NCBI GenBank assembly: GCA_016188005.1
Contig: JACPIQ010000086.1
Location: 1-64,000 of the forward strand
Direction: 5' to 3'
DNA from: Candidatus Rokuibacteriota bacterium
GTDB taxonomy: Bacteria; Methylomirabilota; Methylomirabilia; Rokubacteriales; CSP1-6
DNA length: 64,000 bases
Shown in pieces: positions 50,266 through 59,656 of this stretch; the stretch's first letter is position 1, and each line of letters begins with the position of its first letter. Below the pieces are notes generated by a model that saw only the letters and a list, made by a program, of their open reading frames with translations, searched no databases and was not told the DNA's origin. A program made the position numbers and the translations under genes.

Positions 50266-51042
50266 TCAGGCGCCGGCCTCGGCGGGGGCCGCCATCTCCG
50301 CCTCGGTCACCACGGGCAGGTCGGGCGCCGCGGGGGTCTCCTCCGCCTCCTCCTTCGCCAGGGTGCCGCGGCCCTCATTGATGGCATCGGCCATCCGGGA
50401 GGTGATGAGCCGAACGGCGCGGATCGCGTCGTCGTTCCCCGGGATGGGGTAGTCGATGCCGGTCGGATCGCAGTTGGTATCCACGATGGCCACGATGGGA
50501 ATGGCCAGCCGCTTGGCCTCCTCCACCGCGATGGTCTCCTTCTTGGGATCGATGATGAAGATCGCCGAGGCGAGCCGCTCCATGGCCTTGATGCCGATCA
50601 GGGTCTTCTCGAGCTTCTCGCGCTCACGCTCGAGCCCGAGGACCTCCTTCTTCGGTAGGCGCTCGTACTCTCCCGTCTCCTTCATCTCGTCGAGCTTCTT
50701 GAGCCGCGCGATGGACTTGCGGATGGTGGCGAAGTTCGTCAGCGTGCCGCCGAGCCAGCGGTGGTTCACGTAGAACATCCCGCAGCGCGTGGCCTCCTCC
50801 AGCACCGCCTCCTGCGCCTGCTTCTTGGTCCCCACGAAGAGGACCGTGCCGCCGCCGGCGGCGAGATCGCGCACGAATGCGTAGGCCTCGCGGAACTTCT
50901 TGAGGGTCTTCTGCAAGTCGATGATGTAGATGCCGTTGCGCTCGCCGAAGATGTACTTCTGCATCTTGGGGTTCCAGCGCTTCGTCTGGTGGCCGAAGTG
51001 CACCCCGGCCTCGAGCAATTCCTTCATCGTCAGCGTCGCCAT
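50266..51042 (-). CDS. rpsB: 30S ribosomal protein S2
   Basis: S2 binds the 30S head. The 258-residue protein has [56 protein letters not shown] and the C-terminal [20 protein letters not shown]. The 153-nt gap upstream to argJ contains no clear promoter by eye; AGAGAGG lies just before the ATG. Confidence 0.97.
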   Translation of the reverse strand: MATLTMKELLEAGVHFGHQTKRWNPKMQKYIFGERNGIYIIDLQKTLKKFREAYAFVRDLAAGGGTVLFVGTKKQAQEAVLEEATRCGMFYVNHRWLGGTLTNFATIRKSIARLKKLDEMKETGEYERLPKKEVLGLEREREKLEKTLIGIKAMERLASAIFIIDPKKETIAVEEAKRLAIPIVAIVDTNCDPTGIDYPIPGNDDAIRAVRLITSRMADAINEGRGTLAKEEAEETPAAPDLPVVTEAEMAAPAEAGA

Positions 51043-51195
51043 GGGTCCTCTCTTTTCGTCGGTTGGCCTCCGATCCCGAGCGGCGCACGCCCCCTCGCGG
51101 GGGTCACTGCAGCACTCCCCCGGCGGGCGACCGCGCCACCGGGGACCGAAGCTCGAGACCGTGCGTGGTTGCGGGCGGCCGATGGGCCGCCCATG

Positions 51196-52410
51196 TCAGG
51201 TCGTGTACTTCGAGTTCACTCGAACGTACTCCTCCGACAGATCGGATGTCCAGACGCGCTCCTCGCCGCGCCCCAGACCCAGGTCGATGGCGATGGTGTA
51301 CTGCCGCCGGCCCATGATCTCGCGGACCCGGTCCAGGCGGGCCCCCGCGCGCAGTATACCCCGCTCCACGAGGGGCTCCTCGCCGATCCGGATCGCCAGG
51401 CGATCGGGCAGCACGCGGGCGGCGGACTTGCCCAGGGCCATCATGATCCGCCCCCAGTTGGGGTCGGCTCCGGCGAAGGCGGTCTTCACCAGCGGCGAGT
51501 TCGCCACGGCGCGTGCCGCCACGAGCGCCTCCCGTCGAGTCCGGGCTCCCCGGACGACGATCTCCACGAGCTTGGTGGCGCCCTCCCCGTCGCGGACGAG
51601 CATCAGGGCGAGCCGCTCGGTGATCGCCTCCAGCGCCCGGCGGAACTGGCGCAGCCCCCGCCCGCCCTGCTCCAGCGGCGCATTCTCGGCCAGTCCATTG
51701 GCCAGCACGGCCACCGTGTCGCTGGTGGACTGGTCCCCGTCCACCGAGATCCGGTTGAGCGAGCGATCCACGGCGCGCCGGAGTGCCCCGTGCAGCGCGT
51801 CGGCGGCGATGACGGCATCGGTGGCGAGGAAGCAGAACATCGTCGCCAGGTGCGGCTCGAGCATGCCCACCCCCTTGGCGATGGCCCCGAGCGTGACGGG
51901 ACGCCCGCCGACCTCGACGCGCAGCGCCGCCTCCTTGGGCACCGTGTCCGTCGTCATGATCGCCTCGGCGGCGGCGCGGCTGCCCTGGGGAGAGAGCGCC
52001 TTCACCAGCTTCGGCAAGCCGGCCCGGATCCGGTCCATCGGCAGCGGTTGCCCGATGACGCCCGTGGCGGCGATCAGAACCTGCTGCGGGGGCAGGTGGA
52101 GCAACTCGCCGACGACGCGGGTCATCTCCCGGGCATCCTTGAGTCCCTGCTCGCCCGTGCAGACGTTGGAGCAGCCGCTGCTGGCCACGATGGCCTGGGC
52201 CTTCCGGCCGCGCACGTGCTCCTGCGAGACGAGCACCGGCGCGCCCTTGACCTGGTTCGTGGTGAAGACCGCCGCGGCCCGCGCCGGCGCCGAGGAGTAG
52301 ATCAGCGCCAGGTCCTTCTTTCCGCTGGCCTTGATGCCCGCGGCGACGCCGGAGGCGAGGACACCGGGGACGGCCGTGATCCCCCCGTCCAGCCACTGGA
52401 TCTCTGGCAT
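51196..52410 (-). CDS. argJ: Glutamate N-acetyltransferase / amino-acid acetyltransferase
   Basis: ArgJ recycles the acetyl group in the arginine pathway by transferring it from N-acetylornithine to glutamate. The 404-residue precursor is cleaved at LAT-M: the nucleophile is T190 in EPHLATMFCF; ATGVIGQP lies upstream in the alpha chain. The usual SGNANACTG is SSGCSNVCTG here, a tolerated variant. The ATG at 52410 is the family start; argC ends 17 nt upstream. Confidence 0.95.
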   Translation of the reverse strand: MPEIQWLDGGITAVPGVLASGVAAGIKASGKKDLALIYSSAPARAAAVFTTNQVKGAPVLVSQEHVRGRKAQAIVASSGCSNVCTGEQGLKDAREMTRVVGELLHLPPQQVLIAATGVIGQPLPMDRIRAGLPKLVKALSPQGSRAAAEAIMTTDTVPKEAALRVEVGGRPVTLGAIAKGVGMLEPHLATMFCFLATDAVIAADALHGALRRAVDRSLNRISVDGDQSTSDTVAVLANGLAENAPLEQGGRGLRQFRRALEAITERLALMLVRDGEGATKLVEIVVRGARTRREALVAARAVANSPLVKTAFAGADPNWGRIMMALGKSAARVLPDRLAIRIGEEPLVERGILRAGARLDRVREIMGRRQYTIAIDLGLGRGEERVWTSDLSEEYVRVNSKYTT

Positions 52411-52427
52411 GCGGCTGGCGGGGCCCG

Positions 52428-53477
52428 TCAGGGGTAGACGGGGGGCGCTTCCAGACCGCTCCGCTCGTCCCACCCCATCATGATGTTCAGACTCTGGACC
52501 CCGTTGGCGGAGCCGCCCTTGCCCAGGTTGTCGAGCGCGGAGAGGCAGACGGCGCGCGAGGTGCGCGGGTCCACCACCACGGTGAGATCGCAGAAGTTGG
52601 ATCCGAGCACCCGCCGGGTGGTCGGCCGCTCTCCTTCGGGCAGCACCCGGACGAAGGGCTCGCCGGCGTAGAACTCCCGGTAGAGGGCCACGAGCTCGGT
52701 GGTGCTGACCGACTTCCCGAGCGGAACCGAGGCCGTCGTGAACAGCCCCCGGTTCAGCGGGATCAGATGCGGCGTGAAGCTCAGCACCACCGGCTGGCCC
52801 GAGAGGGCCGAGAGCTCCTGCTCCATCTCGGGGGTGTGTCGATGGGTGGCGATGCCGTAGGCCTGGACGTTCTCGTTGGCCTCGGTGTAGAGGTACATGG
52901 GATCCGTCTTGCGACCCTGGGCCCCCGCGCCCGTGACCCCCGACTTGCCGTCCACGACGATGCCCTCCGGCCGCCCGAGCCCGCTCTTGAGCAGCGGAGC
53001 CGTCGCCAGGATCGCGCCCGTGGGGTAGCAGCCGGGAGAGGCCACCAGGCCCGCCTGGGCGATGGCCTTTCGGTGCAGCTCGGGCAGCCCGTACACGGCC
53101 TCGGCGAGGCCGGCGGCGTCCACGTGCGGCGCCTTGTACCAGGTCGTGTAGAGAGAGGCGTCCCGCAAGCGGTAGTCAGCCGACAGATCGATGACGCGAC
53201 GGCCGCGGCGCCGCAGCACGGGGACGGCCCGCTGCGACTCCATGTGCGGCAACGCGAGAAACACCACGTCGGCCTCGCCCGCGAGCCGCTCCGGGTCGGC
53301 CTCCTGGAAGACGAGAGAGCAGAGCCCCCGCAGGTGGGGGAAGAACTGATCGAGGCGCTCGCCGGAGAGCCGCTCCGAGGTGACGGCCGTGAGCCGGACC
53401 TGCGGGTGGACCCCGAGCAGGCGGAGGAGCTCCGCCCCCATGTATCCGCTGGCGCCCGCGACCGCGACCCGAAGCAC
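52428..53477 (-). CDS. argC: N-acetyl-gamma-glutamyl-phosphate reductase
   Basis: ArgC is the NADPH-dependent third step of arginine synthesis. The 349-residue protein has the Rossmann AVAGASGYMGAELLRLL, the catalytic cysteine C150 in VASPGCYPTGAIL, and GKSGVTGAG. It starts at GTG 53477, 15 nt after the rpsI stop, so the argCJ genes are nested between ribosomal-protein genes. Confidence 0.96.
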   Translation of the reverse strand: MLRVAVAGASGYMGAELLRLLGVHPQVRLTAVTSERLSGERLDQFFPHLRGLCSLVFQEADPERLAGEADVVFLALPHMESQRAVPVLRRRGRRVIDLSADYRLRDASLYTTWYKAPHVDAAGLAEAVYGLPELHRKAIAQAGLVASPGCYPTGAILATAPLLKSGLGRPEGIVVDGKSGVTGAGAQGRKTDPMYLYTEANENVQAYGIATHRHTPEMEQELSALSGQPVVLSFTPHLIPLNRGLFTTASVPLGKSVSTTELVALYREFYAGEPFVRVLPEGERPTTRRVLGSNFCDLTVVVDPRTSRAVCLSALDNLGKGGSANGVQSLNIMMGWDERSGLEAPPVYP

Positions 53478-53492
53478 CCACCAGCCTCCGGG

Positions 53493-53888
53493 CTACCGCT
53501 TGGAGTACTGGAACTTGGACCGGGCTCCCGGCTGCCCGTACTTCTTCCGCTCCTTCATCCGCGGATCACGGGTGAGCAACCCCGCACGCTTCAGCGTCTG
53601 CCGGAGCTTGTCGTCGAAGAGAAGCAGTGCCCGGGCGATGCCGTGGCGAACCGCCCCGGCCTGGCCGGTCGGGCCGCCGCCGCCCACGTTGATCGTGGCG
53701 TCGAACTGGCCCAGGGTGCTCGTCAGCTGGAGCGGCTGGCAGATGATCATCCGCAGCGTCTCCCGCGGGAAGTAGTCCTCGAAGGGTCGGCGGTTGACCA
53801 TGATGGTGCCCGCGCCCGGCCGGAGCCACACCCGGGCCACGGAGGTCTTCCGCCGCCCCGTTCCGTAATACGCCATCGTCTGAGCCAT
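53493..53888 (-). CDS. rpsI: 30S ribosomal protein S9
   Basis: S9 has a C-terminal tail that reaches the P-site tRNA. The 131-residue protein ends in the typical [17 protein letters not shown] and contains [19 protein letters not shown] and [19 protein letters not shown]. It follows rplM by 9 nt, the standard pair. Confidence 0.97.
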   Translation of the reverse strand: MAQTMAYYGTGRRKTSVARVWLRPGAGTIMVNRRPFEDYFPRETLRMIICQPLQLTSTLGQFDATINVGGGGPTGQAGAVRHGIARALLLFDDKLRQTLKRAGLLTRDPRMKERKKYGQPGARSKFQYSKR

Positions 53889-53897
53889 GTCCTCCCC

Positions 53898-54344
53898 TTA
53901 CGAGGATGTCCGAACGCTCCCGGGGAGCGGCTCGGGCTTCTGGGCCGAATGCGGGTGCTCCGACCCCCGGTACACCTTGAGCTTCCGCGCCATGGCGCGG
54001 CCCAGCCGTCCCTTGGGCAGCATCCCCTGAACGGCCCACTCGATCACCCGCTCCGGGTGCGCCTTGAGCATCTTCTCGGCGCTCACCTCGCGCAACCCGC
54101 CGATGTACCCGGAGTGCCATCGGTAGATCTTGTCGGTGAGCTTGCGCCCGGTCAGGTGCACCTTCTCCGCGTTGATCACGACAACGTGGTCCCCGACGTC
54201 CAGGTGGGGCGCAAAGGTCGGCTTGTGCTTGCCCCGGAGGATGGTGGCCACCCGCGAGGCCAGGCGTCCGAGCACCTTCCCCCCGGCGTCGACCACGTAC
54301 CATTTCCGGTCGATTGCGTCCTCCCGCGGCATGACGGTCGGCAT
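53898..54344 (-). CDS. rplM: 50S ribosomal protein L13
   Basis: L13 is an early 50S assembly protein. The 148-residue protein has the core [40 protein letters not shown] and [20 protein letters not shown]. The ATG at 54344 is the family start, with GGAGCGAGG upstream. A strong promoter lies 64 nt upstream. Confidence 0.97.
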   Translation of the reverse strand: MPTVMPREDAIDRKWYVVDAGGKVLGRLASRVATILRGKHKPTFAPHLDVGDHVVVINAEKVHLTGRKLTDKIYRWHSGYIGGLREVSAEKMLKAHPERVIEWAVQGMLPKGRLGRAMARKLKVYRGSEHPHSAQKPEPLPGSVRTSS

Positions 54345-54407
54345 GTGTCCCTCGCTCCTGTCCGGAGCTTCCCCGGTAAATCTCGCGCCAGAGATCGGCA
54401 ACACGTC

Positions 54408-54436
54408 ATACTAAAAGGGCTTTCGCAGACTGTCAA
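54408..54436 (-). promoter_or_regulatory. Promoter of rplM-rpsI
   Basis: A perfect TTGACA (54431-54436) and TAGTAT (54408-54413, 4/6) are separated by 17 nt on the minus strand, giving a start near 54401 and a leader of about 57 nt. The TTGACA overlaps the nth stop codon (TGA, 54433-54435), so promoter and gene end share bases. Confidence 0.65.
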
Positions 54437-55119
54437 CCCTTTCGTCCCTGCGGTCCCTGCGGCGGGCGGACCGTCTTGCCGGGCCACATACACAGGGTTC
54501 GGATCGGACAGGTGGAACACGCCGGGTTGCGGGCAAGGCAGGCGCGCCTGCCGTGGATGATCAGAAGGTGGGTCGCGCGGGTCCACTGCGCGCGGGGAAG
54601 GACCTGGCACAGCTCCTCGTGGATGGCCTCGGCGTCCGTCCCCCTCGCGAGGCCAAGGCGCTGGGAGACACGCGAGACGTGGGTGTCCACGGCGAGCGCC
54701 GGGATGCCGAACGCGTTGCCGAGCACCACATTGGCGGTCTTCCGGCCCACCCCCGGAAGCGCCGTGAGCTCCTCCCCGGTCCGCGGGACCTCGCCCCCGT
54801 GCCGCTCGACGAGGGCCTGGGCCATGCCCCGGATGGTCCTGGCCTTGGCCTTGTAGAAGCCAGTGGAGAAGATCTCGCGCTCCAGGGCCGCCGGGGGCAC
54901 GCGGGCCCAGTCCCTGGCCGTCCGGTAGCGCTTGAACAGCGGCGCCGTCACCTGGTTGACGCGCTCGTCGGTGCACTGGGCGGACAGGATCGTCGCAACT
55001 AGGAGCTCCAGCGGCGTGGTCCAGCGTAGCTCGATGCCTGCATCGGGATAGGCCGCGCCCAGCTTGCGCACGATGGCCCGTGCCCGCGCCTTCGTCTCGC
55101 GATCGGCTTCCGCCATCAT
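54433..55119 (-). CDS. nth: Endonuclease III
   Basis: Nth removes oxidised pyrimidines and nicks the DNA. The 228-residue protein has the helix-hairpin-helix LPGVGRKTANVVLGNAFG with the catalytic lysine, the catalytic aspartate in AVDTHVSRVSQRLGL, and a C-terminal [4Fe-4S] loop CLARNPACSTCPIRTLC (C-x6-C-x2-C-x5-C). The ATG at 55119 overlaps the preceding gene (ATGA). Confidence 0.96.
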   Translation of the reverse strand: MMAEADRETKARARAIVRKLGAAYPDAGIELRWTTPLELLVATILSAQCTDERVNQVTAPLFKRYRTARDWARVPPAALEREIFSTGFYKAKARTIRGMAQALVERHGGEVPRTGEELTALPGVGRKTANVVLGNAFGIPALAVDTHVSRVSQRLGLARGTDAEAIHEELCQVLPRAQWTRATHLLIIHGRRACLARNPACSTCPIRTLCMWPGKTVRPPQGPQGRKG

Positions 55120-57320
55120 CCCCTCCGCCCCTCGGGAGGGCTCCCGGCGGGGCTCTCCGACGAACCCACCTCGATGCGCCCTGGAAGGATACTCACGGGC
55201 GCCAGCCAGACCTTGATGGGCAGCCGCTTGAGACGGGGCGCGGGGTCCAGGTGGCGCATCACCCAGCCCGTCAGCGGCCCGGGCACCGCCACACCTCCCA
55301 CGCGCAGGGCCTCGGCGCGGAGCCCGAAGGGGCTCCCGTCCAGGCCAGGCACGAGACGCACGCGGCCCGAGAGGGCGGGCCCCGGCCAACCGAGGCCCAC
55401 ATCGGCCGAGCCGTCCCCCAGTCGCAGGTCGACGCGCGTGAAACGCTTCTGGGCGCGAAGGAAGTGAAGCAGATCCGTCTCGGTCACCGTCAGCCGCTCG
55501 GCGGTCAGCGCCTGGAGGTCCAGCACCTCGAGCCGTCCCGTGTCGACGAGGCGCCGGGGATTGAAGAGGAGGCCCCCCACCGACAGCCGGATGTTGCGCA
55601 GCCGGAGCGCCGGGCGTTTCCGGGCGAACTCGCCCACGAGCGCCGAGTCGGCCTCGATGACGAGCCGATCCACCTCTCCGCGGAGGAGGGCCTCCGCCCG
55701 GTACTCGAGCGACGCCGTGAAGCCCAGCACCTCGCGGGCGTGGTCGCTGAGGAAACCCCCGCCTGATTGACGCAGCCGCCGCGCCACCTCCTCGGCGCTG
55801 ATCCCCGCCAACGGCTCCAGGCGCCTCATCCTGACCATGCCACGGCTCCCGTCCGGCAGCGAGAACTCGGCGATCACGGGAAAGGCCGCCGCCAGCCACC
55901 GATCGCCACCGCCGAAGGCGGCCATGATGCGGTCGGGCCTCTCGGAGGCGAAGTCCGGCCCCTGATCCCCGGTCTTGAGGATCACGAAGTCGACACCGAG
56001 GGGGGGGCCGTCCCAGGCTCGCGTCAGCGTCAGCGGCAGCTGTTCGCGGACCGCAGTGTAGCGGAAGTTGGAAAGGGAGAAGTAGTTGTCATTGGGCACC
56101 ACGGCCACCCTGGCCGATCGCCCGCCGGCTGCGCGCAGGATGGCCTCGAGCACCTCGCGATGACGCCAGTCGCCCCCGTCGGGGGCCCGCGAGAAGACCA
56201 CGGTTCCCAGCAGCGGCGGCACCGCGGGAGGCGGCGGTAGCGCGAAGGCGGCAGACGAGACTTGCACCACCCCGAGCGCCAGGCAGCTCCAGGTGAGCCC
56301 ACGCCGCCACGCAGGGGCGAGGCGCTGGAGCCCAGCTGCGGCCACCAGGGCGGCGGCGGGAAGGAGCGGCAGCGTGTAGCGCAGGTTCTTGTTCTGGATC
56401 AGAAGGAAACCTACGAGCGGCAGCGTGGCGGACCAGAGAAGGCCGCGCGCGCGCGGCATGCGACGAAGCGCCCAGAGCCCCCACGCCGCCAGTGGAGCCG
56501 CCAGGAGCCCGAACTGGGGCTGGAACACTCGCGGATAGTAGAGCAGCGACCCCGGGGTGAGCGCGGGGGCATGCCCCGACTCCGCCGCCTGCTTGAACGA
56601 GCGGTTGAGGACCTGCATGGGCAGCCCGATGAGCCGTGGACCGTACCAGGGCAGCGCGATGACGAGCCCGATCCCGACGGCGAGGAGCAGCCGGCGGAGC
56701 CGCGGCCCGCGGTCCGGGGCCGCGAAGGCGTTCCAGGCGCACCAGGCCAGCGGCGGGAGGACGTAGGACGCGAAGGGAGGCTTGGTCAGCATCCCGACTC
56801 CCAGCGCCACACCCGTGAGCACGGACCATCCCGGCCGCGAGAAAGCCTCCGCCCGTCCGAGCGCGTACAGCGTCACCGCCACCATGGCCGCCAGCGGCAG
56901 ATCGAGCTGGAAGGTGGTGAGCGAGAAGACGACGAAGGGCGCCGTCCCGAGCAGGAAGGCGGCCACGAGGCCGGCCTCGGCGTCGAGCAGCCGGCGCCCG
57001 ATCCCGTAGACGGCGAGCGTCCCGACGGCGAGGAAGCCCCACATGACCGCCTGCGCCGTGAGCGGCACGATGGCCAAGAGGAAGTACAGCAGTCCCGCCG
57101 TGCAGGCAACCACCGGCGGGTAGAAGCTCGACATGGCGATGATCTCGCTCACCCGCTCGTGCCCCGGCTCGGCGAGGATGCGGTGGCAGACGACGGCCCG
57201 CTCGAGGTGGTTGGCGTGGTCCCACTCCGGCGGGCGGCGGTCGAGCGTCACCCAGGCCGCCGTGACCGCGGCGAGGAAGAGGAGCAGCAGCACCAGCAGC
57301 GCGCCGTCGCGCCGGCTCAT
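55116..57320 (-). CDS. GT39-family glycosyltransferase fused to an LmeA-like (DUF2993) domain
   Basis: A 734-residue protein in two parts. Residues 1 to about 400 form an ArnT/PMT-type GT-C glycosyltransferase with about ten membrane segments (MSRRDGALLVLLLLFLAAVT, then PPEWDHANHLERA with the catalytic acidic residue). The C-terminal 300 residues form a periplasmic part; its latter half resembles the LmeA/DUF2993 lipid-binding fold (GEVDRLVIEADSALVGEF; ALRLRNIRLSVGGLLFNPRR). The combination is not one I know. It overlaps methyltransferase and nth by 4 nt and is in a GT2/methyltransferase cassette. The sugar and acceptor are unknown. Confidence 0.72.
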   Translation of the reverse strand: MSRRDGALLVLLLLFLAAVTAAWVTLDRRPPEWDHANHLERAVVCHRILAEPGHERVSEIIAMSSFYPPVVACTAGLLYFLLAIVPLTAQAVMWGFLAVGTLAVYGIGRRLLDAEAGLVAAFLLGTAPFVVFSLTTFQLDLPLAAMVAVTLYALGRAEAFSRPGWSVLTGVALGVGMLTKPPFASYVLPPLAWCAWNAFAAPDRGPRLRRLLLAVGIGLVIALPWYGPRLIGLPMQVLNRSFKQAAESGHAPALTPGSLLYYPRVFQPQFGLLAAPLAAWGLWALRRMPRARGLLWSATLPLVGFLLIQNKNLRYTLPLLPAAALVAAAGLQRLAPAWRRGLTWSCLALGVVQVSSAAFALPPPPAVPPLLGTVVFSRAPDGGDWRHREVLEAILRAAGGRSARVAVVPNDNYFSLSNFRYTAVREQLPLTLTRAWDGPPLGVDFVILKTGDQGPDFASERPDRIMAAFGGGDRWLAAAFPVIAEFSLPDGSRGMVRMRRLEPLAGISAEEVARRLRQSGGGFLSDHAREVLGFTASLEYRAEALLRGEVDRLVIEADSALVGEFARKRPALRLRNIRLSVGGLLFNPRRLVDTGRLEVLDLQALTAERLTVTETDLLHFLRAQKRFTRVDLRLGDGSADVGLGWPGPALSGRVRLVPGLDGSPFGLRAEALRVGGVAVPGPLTGWVMRHLDPAPRLKRLPIKVWLAPVSILPGRIEVGSSESPAGSPPEGRRG

Positions 57321-58042
57321 CGGGGACGCCGCGCCACCAGCAGGAGCGAGATTCCGAAGGGCGAGGAAACCCAGCGGAGCAGCCGGGCCTCGAAGGCGAA
57401 GCACCCCGCCAGCAGGCGATTGACCGGAGCGGGCGGGCGGCTGAGGTCGTGGGTCTGGCGCCCCGTGAGACGGTGCAGGAGCCGGGCGAGGACGATGGGC
57501 GCGGCCAGCAGGGAGTTGAAGTAGGTGAGGCGCTCCACCTTGAAGCCCGCCCCTTCGACCGCCACGCGCAGCCCCCGTCCGGTGTAGCGCCGGCGGTGGC
57601 CGAGGATCTCGTCGTGGCGACTCCACAGCCACGGGTACGCCGGCACGGTCACGAAGAGGGATCCTCCCGGCACGAGCAGCGCGCGGACGCGCTCCAGCGC
57701 CAGGCCGTCATCGTCCAGGTGCTCGAGCACGTCGAAGAGGCAGGCGGCGTCCAGGGTCCCCGCCTCGAGAGGGATGCGGTCGGGCAGCGCGCCGGCCAGG
57801 ACCGGAAGGCCCCGAGCATCGGCGGCCCGGAGCAGCGCCGGGTCCGCCTCGATCCCGACCACGTCGCCGAAGCGCGCCAGCCCGGGCAGCAGGCCGCCGC
57901 TGCCGCAGCCGAGCTCGGCCAGCCGCAGCCCCCCTGCGGGCAGCCGGCGGGCCATCTCGGCGAGGATGACCGTCTGCCGGCCGAGGAACCACCAGTGCGC
58001 CCGGTCCTCCCCGGCGTGGACCGCGGCGTAGCCCGAGTCCAT
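57317..58042 (-). CDS. SAM-dependent methyltransferase
   Basis: A class I methyltransferase of 241 residues. Motif I is LAELGCGSGGLLPGL (41-55), followed by the acidic VVGIEADPALL; the post-motif VLEHLDDDGLALERVRALLV and SLFVTVPAYPWLWSRHDEIL are common in methyltransferases of glycan and lipid clusters. A hydrophobic C-terminus (LLAAPIVLARLLHRL) may touch the membrane. It is coupled to the GT39 gene by ATGA, so it may act on the same glycan or lipid. Confidence 0.85.
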   Translation of the reverse strand: MDSGYAAVHAGEDRAHWWFLGRQTVILAEMARRLPAGGLRLAELGCGSGGLLPGLARFGDVVGIEADPALLRAADARGLPVLAGALPDRIPLEAGTLDAACLFDVLEHLDDDGLALERVRALLVPGGSLFVTVPAYPWLWSRHDEILGHRRRYTGRGLRVAVEGAGFKVERLTYFNSLLAAPIVLARLLHRLTGRQTHDLSRPPAPVNRLLAGCFAFEARLLRWVSSPFGISLLLVARRPR

Positions 58043-58085
58043 ACGCCTCAGCCCGGGCCCCCGGACCGCCGGTCGGGCCGGGGGG

Positions 58086-58514
58086 CTAGCGCGGAGCCGC
58101 CAGCGCTCGTCGCACCATCTCCAGGCGGTCGCGGAGCTGCCCCGGGGGGAGCGGGGCCGGGTCGTGCGGGACCCGCCACACGGGCCAGCGCGGGTCCGGG
58201 TCGCCGGCCAGGCGCGGGACCAGGTGCCAGTGGATGTGCGGGACCTGGTTGCCCAGCAGCTCGTAGTTCAGCTTCACGGGCCGGTACACGGCGGCCAGCG
58301 CCCGGGCCATGTCCGTCACGTCCTCGATGAGCGCGGCCCGCTCGCCGGCGGTGAGATCGTAGAGCTCCTCGGCGTGGCGGCGGAGGATGACGAAGACCCA
58401 GCCGGGGAAGTACTGGTCCCGGTTGAGGTACGCGCGGGAGACGGCAAGGTCGGCGATGAAGTGGTCGCCCTCGCCCGCCACCTGCTCGCACATCGGGCAC
58501 GGCCTCTGGCTCAC
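58086..58514 (-). CDS. HIT-family nucleotide hydrolase/transferase
   Basis: A 142-residue HIT protein with the catalytic triad H93-x-H95-x-H97 (VPHIHWHLVPR) and an N-terminal CPMC pair that could bind zinc. HIT enzymes hydrolyse AMP/ADP conjugates such as AppppA or adenylated intermediates. The GTG at 58514 overlaps the aminotransferase stop (GTGA). The substrate is not known. Confidence 0.9.
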   Translation of the reverse strand: MSQRPCPMCEQVAGEGDHFIADLAVSRAYLNRDQYFPGWVFVILRRHAEELYDLTAGERAALIEDVTDMARALAAVYRPVKLNYELLGNQVPHIHWHLVPRLAGDPDPRWPVWRVPHDPAPLPPGQLRDRLEMVRRALAAPR

Positions 58515-59656
58515 CGGCGGCGCGCCTCCAGGAAGCGTCCGATCCGCACCAGCGCCTCCTGGATGCGCTCCAGTGAGTTGGCGTAGCACACGCGCAGGTA
58601 CCCCTCGGCGTTGCGTCCGAAGTCGATGCCGGGGGTCAGCGCGACATGCGCTTCGCGGAGGATCTCGAACGCGAAGGCCAGGGAGTCGCCCGTGTACGCG
58701 CGGGCGTTGGCGAGCACGTAGAAGGCCCCCGTCGGCGGTGCGCCCACGCCGAGGCCGATGCGCCTGAGCCCGGCCACCATGGCGCGGCGGCGCTCGTCGA
58801 AGATGCGGCGCATGCGCGCGGCGTCCGCCCCCGCCTCCTTGAGCGCGGCCAGCGCCGCCCACTGGACGAACTCGTTGGTCGAGATGAAGAAGTTGCCGTG
58901 AGCCGCCGTCAGCGGGCGGATGAACTCCCGCGGCGCGATCAGGTAACCGAGCCGCCACCCGGTCATCGCGTAGGCCTTGGAGAAGCCGTTCAGCACGAAG
59001 GCGTGGTCGGTGAACTCGAGGATCGAGTGCTCCGGACCCTCGTAGGTCAGCCCGTGATAGATCTCGTCGGAGACGATCCAGGGGCCGAGACCGGCCAGGG
59101 CCTCCATGCGCTCGGTGGAGAGCACCGTGCCCGTGGGATTCGCGGGCGAGTTGATCAGGATGGCCCTGGTGCGCGGCCCGAGCGCTTCCCGCACCGCCCC
59201 GGGCTCGAGCTGGAAGCCATCGTCCTCCTCGACGGGCACAGAGACCGGCTCCCCGTCTGCGTACTTCACGAACTTGGGATAGCAGGCGTAGTGCGGGTCG
59301 GAGAGCAGCACCTGGTCGCCGCGCTCGAGCAGCGTCATGAACAGGAGGAGCATCGCCGGCGAGGTGCCGGCCGTGACCAGGATCTGGTCGGGCGAGAGGC
59401 TCACGCCGTAGCGTTCGTGGTAATGCTCCGCGATGGCCTCGCGGAGGGGGAGGATCCCCTGGGTGTGGACGTAGCGGGTGCGGCCGTCCTTGAGTGCCTT
59501 CTCCGCGGCTTCGCGGATCACCGGAGGGGTGTCGAAGTCCGGCTCGCCATACTCGAGGTGGATGATGTCGATCCCCTGGCGCTCCAGCTCCTGGGCCTTC
59601 TGAAACACCTCGACCGCGAGGAACGGCTCGATCTCCAGGGCGCGGCGGGCGATCAT
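58511..59656 (-). CDS. PLP-dependent aminotransferase, class I/II
   Basis: A 381-residue fold-type I aminotransferase. The PLP lysine is K227 in LNGFSKAYAMTGWRLGY; LEYGEPDFDTPPVI (34-47) and NSPANPTGTVLS (169-180) are the canonical motifs. It resembles aspartate/aromatic or alanine aminotransferases, but the substrate cannot be fixed. It overlaps the GT2 stop (ATGA) and the HIT start (GTGA). Confidence 0.92.
   Translation of the reverse strand: MIARRALEIEPFLAVEVFQKAQELERQGIDIIHLEYGEPDFDTPPVIREAAEKALKDGRTRYVHTQGILPLREAIAEHYHERYGVSLSPDQILVTAGTSPAMLLLFMTLLERGDQVLLSDPHYACYPKFVKYADGEPVSVPVEEDDGFQLEPGAVREALGPRTRAILINSPANPTGTVLSTERMEALAGLGPWIVSDEIYHGLTYEGPEHSILEFTDHAFVLNGFSKAYAMTGWRLGYLIAPREFIRPLTAAHGNFFISTNEFVQWAALAALKEAGADAARMRRIFDERRRAMVAGLRRIGLGVGAPPTGAFYVLANARAYTGDSLAFAFEILREAHVALTPGIDFGRNAEGYLRVCYANSLERIQEALVRIGRFLEARRR

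Noticed and set aside
51043-51195. Promoter for rpsB-tsf
   Set aside because: The 153-nt gap contains no TTGACA-like/TATAAT-like pair with proper spacing, so I do not call one.
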